Of a stretch of 64,000 nt of DNA, positions 33,750 through 44,449 are shown piece by piece. Positions within the stretch are counted from its first letter, which is position 1; every line of letters starts with the position of its first letter. The notes beneath the pieces are model-generated. The model ran no database searches. It worked only from the letters and a program-made list of their open reading frames with translations, and was not told where the DNA came from. Origin of the DNA: Heterohyrax brucei. Lineage: Eukaryota > Chordata > Mammalia > Hyracoidea > Procaviidae. A program made the translations under genes and the position numbers. The DNA lies in contig CM053162.1 in NCBI GenBank assembly GCA_028571685.1, positions 65,770,351-65,834,350 on the forward strand, written 5' to 3'.

Positions 33750-33850
33750 CACATACAGGTATGCATCACTTAACGTCCAGGGTGTGGTCTGTGAAATGGG
33801 ATGTTGTGTGATTTGGACATTGTAGGAGCACCTTATTAAATACAAGAGAG
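33750..33850 (+). mobile_element. Tigger-like DNA transposon end
   Basis: ACATACAGGTATGCATCACT, TAACGTCCAGGG, GATGTTGTGTGATTTGGACA resembles the terminal region of Tigger-class elements (CAGGTATGCATCGCTTAACG). No transposase follows. Confidence 0.45.
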
Positions 33851-34439
33851 GTGCACAGAATGGTTACCAGGCAAGCTTGGTGCAGCCAGGACCTGTCTGC
33901 AAACTTTGGCTCCCCTACCAACAGTCCTTCACGGCCCCTGGCTGGTCTCCAAGAGCTGTGCTCAACCCCCCGTGGTGTGTACTGGCCTTCCAACCAGTTG
34001 CCTCCAGGTCCCGCTGGCTCCCTTCCTCTCTGCCTGTCTTCTGTCCCCCACCAAAGGGATTTACATGCTCCAAGTCCTGAGCATTATCTCCCCTTCTCCA
34101 CCTCTTTCCCCTCCCCCTCCTCCCCTTTCTTGCTCCTCCTCCCACCACTGCTTCAGCCTAGCCCACAAGGCAGCCAGGACAGCCAGTCTCCCACCCAGGC
34201 AAGGTGAAGTGGGGCATTGTCTCTCTGGGGCATCACCCCATTCATTCCAGGCATCTGCCCAGTTTCCTCCTGAGGCAAATATGATGGGACAGGCAGGTGC
34301 GGATGGGCAGCCAGACCCCTTCTCGGTGGCACCCCAGGGCCAAGGCCGTACCTCTGCAACATCCTGTTCTCCAGCCAGGATTTCCAAGTTGTGTTATAAC
34401 CCTACAAGACCCTGGACATATACCCAGTCTAATGTTGTC
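33851..34439. other. C-rich intron segment of unknown origin
   Basis: A Pro/Ser-rich open frame of 206 codons (33906-34526) runs into a SINE and overlaps frames on both strands, so composition explains it. CpG is low. No family recognised. Confidence 0.4.
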
Positions 34440-34597
34440 CAGGAAACCCTGGTGCAGAATGGGTTAAGTGCTACGTCTGCTAACGAAAAGGTTGGCAGTT
34501 CAAATCTGCCCTGTGCTCCTTGGTAACTCTATGGGCAGTCCTACTCTGACCTATAGGGTCGCTATGAGTTGGAACCAATTTGATGGCAGTGGGGAAT
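34440..34597 (+). mobile_element. AfroSINE-type SINE, short form
   Basis: GGAAACCCTGGTGCAGAATG, CTAACGAAAAGGTTGGCAGT, TCAAATCTGCCCTGTGCTCC, GGGTCGCTATGAGTTGGAAC. Flanks ATGTTGTCC (34432) and ATATTGTCC (34597) look like a target duplication. Confidence 0.9.
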
Positions 34598-34603
34598 ATT
34601 GTC

Positions 34604-34682
34604 CAAATCCAACTCGACGGTACTTGGCTTTGGCATACCTGTACTTGTTTCTCAAGCCACGCCAAGTGCCATCAAGTCGGAG
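34604..34682. repeat. Two lone SINE tails in opposite orientation
   Basis: AAATCCAACTCGACGGTACT then TGGCTTTGGC (plus) is followed by CGCCAAGTGCCATCAAGTCGG (minus), giving a loose inverted repeat with no SINE body between. Confidence 0.55.
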
Positions 34683-35060
34683 GACACAATATATTTTTAT
34701 TGGTTGAGTGATACTTCATAATGATATTTTGCCTATGGCTCTATAGTATTGAGAGAGTTGGAAACACATTACTAAAATAAAAGAGATCAAATTACTGTTA
34801 TCTTTATATTTACAAGGTAAGTTTTTTTAAAAAAAATACAATCTTGTTTATTATATAAAAGGTGATACAGAAATATCGCTAACCAAATTTTTTAAATAAA
34901 TTGTTCAATTCATTCTTCTCTAGATTTTAGATTAATTGTAAGTCTTTTTCTCTTCATTGGAGAGTGGGAATTCGTGGTATGGGTAAGTTACAGGGTGTTT
35001 TGTCTCTCCTACATGAGAGTCCCACTATAATGGCCACTTGTGTGTCCCTGATAATGGCAA

Positions 35061-35230
35061 AGAAACCATGGTGGTCAAGTGGTTAGGTGCTGTGTCTGCT
35101 AACCAAAAGGTCAACAGTTCATATCCACCAGGCACTCCTTGGAAACTGTAATGAGCTGTTTTGCACTGTCCTTCTGGGTTGTTATGAGTTAGAACTGACT
35201 TGACTGAAGCAGGTTTGGATTTTGGTTTAG
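35061..35230 (+). mobile_element. AfroSINE-type SINE, short form
   Basis: GAAACCATGGTGGTCAAGTG, GTCTGCTAACCAAAAGGTCA, ACAGTTCATATCCACCAGGC, GGTTGTTATGAGTTAGAACT, TTGGATTTTGGTTT. Full length. Confidence 0.9.
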
Positions 35231-36183
35231 AGAATGGCATTAGGACATTTTGTCCTTGATCTACTTGACTTCTACATTTTTCAAGTAGGGATGGAAAGGA
35301 GATAAATGGGGTACGCTCCTACCTTAATAGTTACCCTAATGCATCCCAAGTACCACTAAGACGACAAAAGCCTTTCAACAAAACTTTCATTAATTTGTTG
35401 ACTTCAGGGTAAACAGTGTAGAAGAAAGATGATCCTACCTGAAAGCCCACGAGCTAAACTTATTCCTTCCCTGATATGTCTAGCAGCTAATGCAAGGGAT
35501 AGCTAAGTTCAGTTAGATACCTCATCTTGAAAATGTCAACAAACAATACAACCTTCAAATTCATCCCAGATCAAAAATTAGATGCCTCTCTAGCTGTAGC
35601 TTTACTATAAAACAGATAGATGGTATTACCAGATCATATTAAGTTTGCTGATGACCTGCAGAGGGATGGAGAAAATGATGTTGTTGTGCAGACATATTAG
35701 AAAACTATATAAGAAATATGCAGTTCAGTATTTCCACTGCATACCCGACTTTTTACTTTGCAGTGTCCTTTCAAATAAAAGAGAAAGAATGGATATAAAC
35801 AGACAATACTGACAGTCAAGGTGAGAAAAATATACAAGTCATAAACATTAAAACAGTTATTCTCTAGATGCAAAAACAATGAAGGCAATGGGACACTAAA
35901 AGAAGCTGGGATCAAAGTGTGCAATAAATTGAAACCAATTTCTGCTGCAGGAAGGAAAAATATCAGGGTTTGTGCGTGATGAATACCAAGGTGATTTATC
36001 CAACAAAACAAAGAAGTGGCATCACAGTGTCACTCTATTCTACACCTGGAATAACTGTCTGGAGTCTATAACTTTATTCTCCAACAAATAACACATATTT
36101 AAGATTATAAAGAAAAGCAGACTAAAAGTATGAGTGTCATGGGCTTGATTAAAAAGAAAAAACTCAGAGACTAAATCAGTATC
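35231..36183. other. Intron without recognised elements
   Basis: A/T-rich. The minus-strand 104-codon frame at 35697-36011 is Leu/Phe/Ser-rich with no family signature. Confidence 0.4.
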
Positions 36184-36185
36184 TA

Positions 36186-36747
36186 CGGGGCCTGGCAATT
36201 AAGTTCGCGAATTCATCCTAGAAAAAGTGCTGTATACCTCATTGCTGACTATCACTACCGTCACCTCTGAAGTCCTCCCTCTGGAAAGCTATGCACTGTC
36301 GCCAGGGCCTAGCCCATCCTTCAAAGCAATTCTGGAACTCTTTTTCGGGAATGGCCATCAGAACTCTCATTGTAATACCCTTGATGTCCTGAATGTCATT
36401 GAAGTGTCTTCCTTTCAATACTTCCTTTATCTTCAGGTGAAGAAAAATGTCCCTGGGGGCCAGATCATGTGAGTAGGGAGTGTGTTCCAATACAATTATT
36501 TATTTACTGGCTAAAAGCTCCTTCATAGAAAGCCACAAAATTAAGTTCATGAACTTGCCACCACGCCACTGTGCGCAGTGGCCATTCCAGAAAGAATTCC
36601 CAAATTGCTTTGAAGGGTGGACTAGGTGCTGGCGTTGGTGCATAGCTTCCCAAGGGGAGGACTTTGAAGGGGAGTGTTGACATTCACCAGTGAGGTATGT
36701 AGCACTAAGAACAATTAAGTTCACAAGCTTAATTGTCAGACCTCACA
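36186..36747 (-). mobile_element. Foldback mariner-derived element, copy 4 (best preserved)
   Basis: TA at 36184-36185 and 36748-36749. Left arm 36186-36358, loop 36359-36578, right arm 36579-36747 inverted. The minus frame 36239-36490 (83 codons) reads HTPYSHDLAPRDIFLHLKI (third catalytic Asp in place), then GRHFNDIQDIKG, then EFQNCFEGWARPWRQCIAFQ. The plus frame at 36576-36680 reads FQKEFPNCFEGWTRCWRWCI, the same transposase end from the other arm. Inside, 36540-36559 is ATTAAGTTCATGAACTTGCC, a third TIR-like block with the 14-bp palindrome AAGTTCATGAACTT. Confidence 0.9.
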
Positions 36748-39203
36748 TATCGTCAGTCACAAAAACTGCAAATAACAAGACAGGTTCTAAACATCTGAAA
36801 GACATAAAATACCACTAGAGTACAATTTGACATGACTGCCACAGAGCATCTGTCTTAAAATTCTTGTTAGCTAACTGGTCATCATGAGCATTGCTTTGTT
36901 CCAGATATGTTCTTGAAACTATTTCTAAAATCCCCATTCCTTTCTTGGGTAGGGTTTCAGAACAAAAACAAGCAATAAAAAATGTGCAGACATGTTAAGA
37001 TAGAGATAACTAAGCTGCATTAGAACTAGATTTATGATCATCATTATTAAGCTCCTAAAACTGAGTATTACCTAATTTATATTTTGTTGAACACTGAACA
37101 CAGGAGTTAAATGAGCAGAATGGAAAGATTCACTACTCTTTCAATGATTATACTTATTTTAATTGAGAGAGAACATCCTACTTGAAGGATGAGGAGTCTT
37201 GGTGGTACAGTCATTCAGTGCTCAGCTACCAATATAAATTAAAGAATGATGATTTTAATGGGGTCTAGTCTGAAAGTAGGAAAAAGCAGATCAGTTGTCT
37301 TAAAACTGCATCTATTATTGTTTTACCTTTGTTGTTTATGTTCTAGAACACTCCATGATGAATATCTGACCCACAATTCCCACAAAACACTAATAAAACC
37401 CATGAAATCAACTCACTGTCCTCCAGCCATGACCCCTAACAACGTGATGATGCATTTTCCAGATGGAAAAACCCAGGAAGTTCTCTTCAAGGGTAGCAGT
37501 GTTTTCCTTGCAGTGGCTTTAAACTTGACTCCACACTCTTTCACAATGTCTTCCCCTGTGCTTTGTTTCACCTTCACAATTAGAACGGAAACTCCTTGGG
37601 AGCCAAACCATGTCTTGGTTGGTGAATCAAAACCAGGACCCACTGTATCTGGTCTATATTCTTCCTTCTCTTCTTCCAGAGGGGGAAAAAAATTAGACAA
37701 AAATTTATAAGTGAAAGAAATATTAAGAACCATCTAACTCATAGTTTTCCTTTTCTTGATGAGGTAGTAAGACCCAAGATAAAAGCAGATTGTTTCAGAT
37801 ACATCCAGCTCCATAAGTTCCTTCTCTTGAAGAAGACAAACACAAAGCAGGAGATTACTGTACCAAGAAAAGGTACCACAGATTAGCTGGTAGTACTTTG
37901 GGCACAGAAAGGAGAAATATTAGTTACAATAGTCACGCTTATATGTTGAAGGCCATATTTTAAATTTATTATGCAATATTACAGATGATTGTGCAGTCTC
38001 AATGGGAGCACACAGAGAAGTAGGTCAATATTTTTAATTGTGACATTTAAGAAACTACCAAAGCAGTAAGTTCATAAGCCCGTAATTGAAAGTAAACCAA
38101 TTAGTTTCTTTCCTTTCTGCTAATAGCAAAAAGATCATATTCTAATGAATGTAAATATTTAATACTTTTGACCTTTCATCCCTTAAATATTCCCCTATGA
38201 GTTTGTATCAGGCAACAAGAATATAATTATTGTAAGAGGAAACAAACTGTACCTTTTACAAAGGCAGTGAACATTTCGGGGGCTTTTACGAAGGCAATGT
38301 TATGAAATATTTTTATAGAGTAAAAAGACAATCATACTTAAACAACAACAACAAAAAAAAACACTTCATACACGAAAGCCCAAAGGGTACAAAGAAGAAG
38401 GCCACAAACAATGAAAATGGAGGATTTGAGCAATATATATCAACTCAAATATTAACTATTGTTAGCAATTCAAATTAGAAGGTCAGGTTGAATACTGCCA
38501 TCAAATTTGAGCTGCTCTTATGGTTATTAAAAGTATTTTTTAGGAAGCACAACTTTCAAATAAATCATGTTAACAGTTCATAAGGCCTTACGAGCAAACA
38601 CACTGCAATCATAACAAATTTGAACCTAAATCATGGTTTTCTAACATGGAACCAGAAACATGTAAAACTGATACAGAAAACAGAAAATTTATTTAAACAT
38701 TCAGCCAAACTTCACAGCTTTTCAACTCATCTTCTCCATGTAGTTCTATAAGGCAAAAAGCAGGCCTTCAAAAGCAACTGAATAGAAATATCCATATTTC
38801 CAATCTGCAAAATGCTTCACGCTTTCTCAAATTCTTTCATTCCAGCTGTGAGCAAATTCTTACAAGTGACGGACTAGATTAAACCAGCAGTATTATTCAA
38901 CAAATGAGAACTTGGCCGTAAAAGAGCTCATGATTTGTACCAGGTCGCTGTTGTCAGAACTGAGTCTCCATTGTTCCTAAAAGTATAAGTGGAAACCACA
39001 GGGGACCTCTCCCAGGCCTCTCCATCACCAAAGCCCCTTCCTGTTCAAGAATTTCCTCAGAGAAATCCATCACCAAGCAGCAGCCTATAACCAAAAGCGG
39101 GTTCAGGGGTACTAAATAACACGGAGGCTTCCGCCTCCAAAATATATATACATATATGCTTTTATCTAGACATAATTATTTCAAATTCAGAGAGATGTAT
39201 TAA
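36748..39203. other. Repeat-poor intron
   Basis: 37520-37665 may be an L2 scrap (GAACGGAAACTCCTTGGGAG, CCATGTCTTGGTTGGTGAA). The SINE head GTCTTGGTGGTACAGTCATT at 37197 is isolated. 37740-39200 has no recognised repeat, which is unusual in this window. Frames of 154 codons (37246-37710) and 106 codons (minus) overlap and are not supported as genes. Confidence 0.45.
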
Positions 39204-39209
39204 CTATTA

Positions 39210-40231
39210 TGCAGTGGCCCGCCATCCACAAAGGCCGTTGTAGACAAAGTCACAAACTTCTGCAAATGACAGGCCGAGGCATCTCACCCATGACACGTTT
39301 TTTAGCCTACTGCCCTGATAATATTTTGCTTCATAATTAAATTTTCCTCAAAAAAGATACCCCCTCCCCTCCTGTTATGAGGATTAAGGAAGATGCCTTC
39401 TAAGAGGTTTATGAGATTATATTGGGAAAATCTGACTGGGAACTTCTAGGGAATAGAGATCAGAGGAATGGATTTCAATACAGCATGCCTGAAAGCACTG
39501 AGGCCTGCCCAGCCTCGCTGACTTCCCCCTAATTGCATTGCCCCCTCCCTTTTCTCCACATACACAGGTTTACAAGGTAACCCTTGAAAGGCTTCTCAAG
39601 GACAATTCTCCACATAGCCATTAAAACTACACAAGCATCTCACTCCCTACAGCAGAAAGAACAAATAAATTTCTAGGTTCATTATAGCTGGTATGGCAAT
39701 CTGATAAAACACTGAAGAAACATCTTTCTTAGAGCAGCTGGGCTTGATTAGGGGATGGCAGATACTTACTATCTACACAGGAAGAGATAAATAAAAACTT
39801 AGAGAAACAAATGGAGACAGCCAAATGGTAAAGCTTTGAGGAATTTACCCTTCTGTACCTTCCACTTTGAGGTACGAATAAAACCATTGATTGTATTCAC
39901 TGACATTTATCACCACGAACACCGGCCTCAGATCATTATCCAAAAAACCTTGGCAATTAACCAGAAAAAGAAGACCATGAGGGGTCACTTTCTTGTTAGC
40001 CAATAATGTTAGGTTAGTTTCTTGTTAACCAATAGTTTATATGATGAAGAAAATACGGTGAACACCACGTCACCTCATCTATAAAAAATAAAGACAGACA
40101 GCCCTCGCTCTCTTGGTCGGGCTGCCTTAAACCAAAAAACTCTTTCCTGTGTCTCTTAATTCATTTTCCTGCCTACGCCTCTCCCTCCCTCCGTGTGGGA
40201 CCTTGAAAAGTGTTGGGGCTGGCTCCCAGCA
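39210..40231 (+). mobile_element. Solo LTR of an endogenous retrovirus, 6-bp target duplication
   Basis: It begins TGCAGTGGCCCGCC and ends GGCTCCCAGCA. CTATTA lies immediately before (39204-39209) and after (40232-40237). TATA-like CTATAAAAAATAAAG at 40079-40093 overlaps the polyadenylation signal AATAAA. The 5' half matches 63501-64000. No internal retroviral genes are next to it, so it is a recombined solo LTR. The 1,022-bp length and 6-bp duplication suggest a class II element; that is inference. Confidence 0.85.
40079..40093 (+). promoter_or_regulatory. TATA-like box and poly(A) signal of the LTR
   Basis: CTATAAAAAATAAAG carries both signals about 140 bp before the LTR end. Transcription from it would run antisense to CTNNA2. 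Activity is unknown. Confidence 0.45.
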
Positions 40232-40452
40232 CTATTACTCTATTATTAACTATTCATTTATTAAATTCAGAGAATTATTTATTAACTATTACCTTGAAGA
40301 ACAAGAATAACAATAGAATAGGTACAATGCCCTCCTCATTCTCTATGTGTCTTTAAGTAGCATTTGTATACTGTGCCACTGTCACTCTTTGAAGTTCCTG
40401 GCCTATTTTGTCAATCACCCTGTGAGTTACAAACTATTATTTTTCTCACTTT

Positions 40453-40730
40453 AAAACCAATCCAATTGCAGTAGAGTCAATTTTGACTCACAGGAACACC
40501 ATGTGTGTGACAGTAGAACTGTGCCACCCGGGGAATCCCATGTGTGCAACAACAGAACTGTGCTCCCCAGGGAACTCCATGTGTGTGACAGAACTGTGCT
40601 CCTCACGGTTTGCAACAGCTGAGTATTCAGAAGTGGAAAGACATGTTTTTCTGCTGAGCACCTTGGGATAGATGTGATCGCCAACTTTTCGCTAGAGGCT
40701 GAGTGCATTAACATTACCCAGGAATCCTTA
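40453..40730 (-). mobile_element. Long-form SINE with internal tandem triplication
   Basis: TTCTCACTTT occurs at 40443-40452 and 40731-40740, a 10-bp target duplication within a MIR. Tail side AATTGCAGTAGAGTCAATTT. Then three ~37-bp units starting CCATGTGTGTGACAGTAGAA (40499), CCATGTGTGCAACAACAGAA (40538) and CCATGTGTGTGACAGAACTG (40577). Then GATCGCCAACTTTTCGCTAG and the head. Confidence 0.85.
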
Positions 40731-41048
40731 TTCTCACTTTACAGATGATGGAATTTATGCCCAAAACCCCCAAACCCTAAACCCACTGCCCAAGAGCTGA
40801 TTCCAACTCATGGTGACCTTGAAGGACAAGGCAGAACTGCTCCATAGAGTTTCCAATGAGCACCTGGTGGATTCAAACTGCCAACTTTTTGGTTAAGAGA
40901 CATAGCACTTAACCACTACACCACAGAGGTTTCCAAAATTGATACCTATAAGAAACTCAATGATTTGCCCAAGGTCACACAGCAGATAAAGAAATGATGG
41001 AGTTAGGTCTCAAAAGTAGGCAGTCCGGTTCCACAAACCATGATCTTA
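40731..41048 (-). mobile_element. MIR SINE, interrupted
   Basis: CTCACTTTACAGATGATGGA before 40761 and ATTTGCCCAAGGTCACACAG, GAGTTAGGTCTCAAAAGTAG after 40935 form one antisense MIR split by the SINE at 40761-40934. The SINE at 40453 hit the same MIR. Confidence 0.8.
40761..40934 (-). mobile_element. AfroSINE-type SINE, short form, inside MIR
   Basis: CCCAAACCCTAAACCCACTG, CAACTCATGGTGACCTTGAA, CAGAACTGCTCCATAGAGTT, ATTCAAACTGCCAACTTTTT, head CCACTACACCACAGAGGTTTC. Confidence 0.92.
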
Positions 41049-42611
41049 ATAACTATGTAGATCTAGAAAATGGATGAATGAAAGATATTCTGGAGTTAGG
41101 TTGATAAAACTAACATATGGCTTTGGATACTAGAAATAAAGAGAAAAGACTAACAAAGCATGACTCCCAGGCTACTACCTCAGTCAAGCAACCAGGCTCT
41201 TATTTCCAGTCCTCAAGTGGTACAGCAATCCCTGAAGTGGGTTTGGGTTTGTGTGGAGGCAATGCTACACAGAAAAGTCTAGAGAAAAGAGCCAGAAGGA
41301 AAAATGTGGAATTGTTAGTGTACAGTAAGATAACACAGAAGAAAATAAGGCCCAGGACAGAGCTCTGTAACAATTTACAAGTCCAAAAAGATTTGGGATC
41401 AGAAAGACGCAGAAGGACAAGGAAAACGATGTGGAATCCCCGAAGTCAAGAGAGGCAAGAAAACAAGGTCAGCAGGGACAAGGAGTCAACTATATGCAAT
41501 TTTACTGAAAGGGTAAGTAACGGTGTAGACCTGCTGGGAAGGAGCTACTTGACCACTGTGCCACCAAAGTTTCCATTTCAGAGTGTGAAAATCAGAGTTG
41601 GGATTCAAACGTCCTCACAGCACAGGTACTGTCTCCCATCCAGGCATTCCTCCTGCCCATGGTCCTCAGGGCGGACAGGCTCGCGTGCTGGTGGCAGCTG
41701 CTTGGGTGCTAACACATCCATGCACGAGCCACTCCCCTGGCTGGCCTGGAACTCTCTGCCCTTCTGTTTCTTTCTTCTTTCCCATTGATTTCTACTTCCT
41801 TTCTTACTGTGCTATGCATATCCTTATTGGCTGCTTTAAGTCTTTTCCGTAAAAGGTCAGAACAGCTCTACCTAGCTGACAAGTCAAGGCTGTTAAAGAA
41901 AACACACCTAAATGGGCAGTCTTCTAAGCTCAATTTCTCCTTTTGTTCATCCAGATGTGTAATATACAACTCTTCACTAGTGAGTTTAAGTATAGTTCAC
42001 ACCTGTGTCTGCTGGTGCCATTTTTTCCTAACCCCAAGCAGAAGGGCTTCTTAGGATAGTTTTACCAGCGTGCTCAGCTCCATGAATAATGCAGCAACAT
42101 AGATTCCTTAATCTCGGCAGCTGTGACACACAAATGCAAGGGGTAAATGAGAAAGTTAAACGTGTATGGGGTCTGGGGGAACTTTCTGGACAATCTTCAA
42201 AACTTTGATGTAAACCTAAAAGTATTCTAAAGTCACAGTTCACTTAGTCGAAAAAAAATGGATTGGATAATTGTCACCTTTTGTGATTTTATGTATCCTT
42301 ACTTTTTGTATTTTGTTCAAACCTTCTGATATTTAATTTTACTCCTGGAGTGTATATTCTTCCATAGGAGGCAAGAAAAAACAAAAAAAAAAGCAACAGA
42401 AAAACACACCAAAACCCTAAACTAATTAAAGATGACATGTACAAAGATGTACTAAACTTAGGCTAGTCAAGATGCTCACACATTGGAGACATAAAATCCA
42501 ACTGATGTATTATCCACAAATGCAGAGTGTCTGGTGCTACCCCAGTCATACTGAATTTAGAGTAGAGGCTGTGCCCAGAGACATAGATGTTTCTAGATTT
42601 CCCTCCTGTTT
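41049..42611. other. Intron; old LINE-like sequence, no gene
   Basis: 41090-41580 resembles an old mammalian LINE 3' consensus (GAAACCGA...-type phrases such as GGACAGAGCTCTGTAACAA and GTCAACTATATGCAATTTTAC). The 223-codon open frame 41117-41788 runs through it and through unrelated sequence. 41550-41573 (GACCACTGTGCCACCAAAGT) is a SINE-head scrap. Confidence 0.4.
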
Positions 42612-43097
42612 CAGTCATCTAGGACTGCTTTAACAGAGATACCCCAAATGGATGACTTTAAAGAGAGAAATTTTACTTTGTCACAGTCCAGTATGCTAAG
42701 AGTCAAGATGCAGGGTGTCAGCTCCAGAGGGAAGGCTTGCTCTGCTGGCAATGGAGGAAGGTCCTTGTCATCAGTCTTCCCCTGGACTGAAAGCTTCTGA
42801 GATGCAGGGACCCCAGTTCTCTCCAAAGGATGTACTCTGCTCCCAAGTCGACTTTCTTGGTAGTATGACATCCCCAAATCTCTGTTTGCCTCCTTTTCCT
42901 TTATATTTCAAGAGGCTGCCCAAATGCACAGTACAATCCCATACATTGAGTCCTGCCCTAAGAACTCAACTGCTGCCCATCCTCCCCACAGAGAGGCAGG
43001 GTTTACAACATAAAGGAATATCACTCAATACAGGGAATCACAGCCCAACCAAACTGTTACAGATATTTTGGGGTGGACACAATTTAATCCTTGACTC
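42612..43097 (-). mobile_element. MaLR-like solo LTR, inverted relative to 21463
   Basis: Antisense copy of the LTR at 21463-21945. GTTTCAGTCATCTAGGACTG at the left equals the LTR 3' end, and GGGTGGACACAATTTAATCC at the right equals GGATTGAATTGTGTTCC of the other copy. The match covers the full length of about 485 bp with moderate divergence. Confidence 0.82.
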
Positions 43098-43362
43098 TTC
43101 CCCTCTTTAAGATGTTTCAGTGGGTCACAAGGTACTCCTCTCCCACTCAGGTGTGCAAAACCTGGTGATTTGTGAGCTTCACACTGAGAAATGATTATAG
43201 AAAAGAAGAAGGAGAAGATAGACAGTGGAAGACAGCCATGGCCAACAGAGCCTGCCCACATCCCAGCTCAGCTGTGTGCTGACACCAGAGACACCAGTCA
43301 TTCTAACTTTACGGCATGTCCTTTCTTAATTTAGTATACTGTCTACTATATTAATTAAACTA

Positions 43363-43470
43363 ACACTATGGATTGGATTGTGTTTCCAGGAAACAGAGGT
43401 TGGAATGCTAGCCCCTATACCTGTAGGTGTAATCTTGAAGTAGGTGGCATGATGAACTGAACAGGACTTA
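43363..43470 (+). mobile_element. 5' part of a MaLR-like LTR
   Basis: CACTATGGATTGGATTGTGTT, GCTAGCCCCTATACCTGTAG, GTGTAATCTTG opens a MaLR-like LTR. Its end appears at 44250-44425, so it is interrupted. Confidence 0.55.
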
Positions 43471-44100
43471 CTCCATTTCTTTCCACGTATACATGCTTTT
43501 GTTTTTAAAGTCCTGGCTTCCTAGCACTACCTTGCCCCAGGGAGATTAATATTTTGTGACCCACTGAAACTATGAGGAGGGGTGGTGATGCACCAGGCAC
43601 ATGTACAAAAACATCTCGGCTGGGCTGGTTTGTTTTGCATTCCCTCCAGTTCACCAAACAAGCAGAGTCGTCAGTCACTGACCCCCGCCCAGGTAATCAC
43701 CACCGGATAACTCCAGGCAGACCAGCTCTGGGCTCCAGAAGACTGTCTGCGGATAGACCCCCTCCAGACTCCAGATGTCTATCTCTGGGCAGAGCACCTC
43801 CAGGTTCCAGACGCCCATCTCCAGACCCCCTCCACGAATTGCCCACCTTCCTCCACAATTACTATCCCCCAGACTGAAATGTTGACCCTTAGCTACTCTT
43901 TAAAAACCCTCAGCCTGACTGAAGGAAGCAGACAGGCTTTGAGGACTCGATTCTCCCTGTGTCTGGTATATCGACATGCAATAGACCTCTTGATCGCCCA
44001 CCTCACCCCCCTGCCTGAGTACGGGCTGTGCAGCAGATGGCAGGGATCCCTATTTTCAGGTAACGATCTTGTTTTGCAATAAAATTTTCTTTGTTAGGTT
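43471..44100 (+). mobile_element. Probable ERV LTR inserted in the MaLR LTR
   Basis: A C/T-rich U3-like part has repeated CTCCAGACTCCAGATG / TCCAGGTTCCAGACGCCC / CTCCAGACCCCCTCC phrases (43760-43840), then CTCTTTAAAAACCCTCAGCC like a TATA region (43905) and GCAATAAAATTTTC (44076). Exact ends are uncertain and no TSD was identified. Confidence 0.45.
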
Positions 44101-44249
44101 AATGAGGCCTATCATTGTAGGGTAAGTTCAGAAGCTATTACTTGCTGGTTAGAAGCAGCAGCATAGGCAGAGACAAGCAAGTACAAACGGGGAAAGACAG
44201 CCACATGGCCGAAGTACCCAAGAGCAAACTCCAACACAATAGAAACTAA

Positions 44250-44425
44250 GATAGAGAAGGCTCTTCCACCAGAGCCCAGAGAGCCTGTCCCTAAAGTTTG
44301 TTTCCTGAATTCAGACTTTTAGCCTCCTGGACAATGAGAAACTAAACTCTGTTCTTGCAAGTCAGATTGTTGGTATTTCTGCTGTTATTTTCTGTCACAG
44401 CAGCTCTAGGGAACTGAGACACCTG
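44250..44425 (+). mobile_element. 3' part of a MaLR-like LTR
   Basis: CAGACTTTTAGCCTCCTGGA, CAATGAGAAACTAAACTCTG, then TCACAGCAGCTCTAGGGAAC is the typical MaLR 3' end and pairs with 43363-43470. Confidence 0.6.
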
Positions 44426-44449
44426 ATTTAGAAAATAACAGTGGACCCT

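Noticed and set aside
33906..34526. 206-codon Pro/Ser-rich frame
   Set aside because: C/T-rich composition opens frames on both strands here, and the frame runs into the SINE at 34440.
37246..37733. Overlapping frames of 154 (plus) and 106 (minus) codons
   Set aside because: Part resembles an L2 scrap. Neither strand has recognisable domains or splice sites at the edges.
41117..41788. 223-codon open frame, the longest in the window
   Set aside because: It runs through old LINE-like sequence and a SINE-head scrap, changes composition midway, and shows no domain or splice logic.
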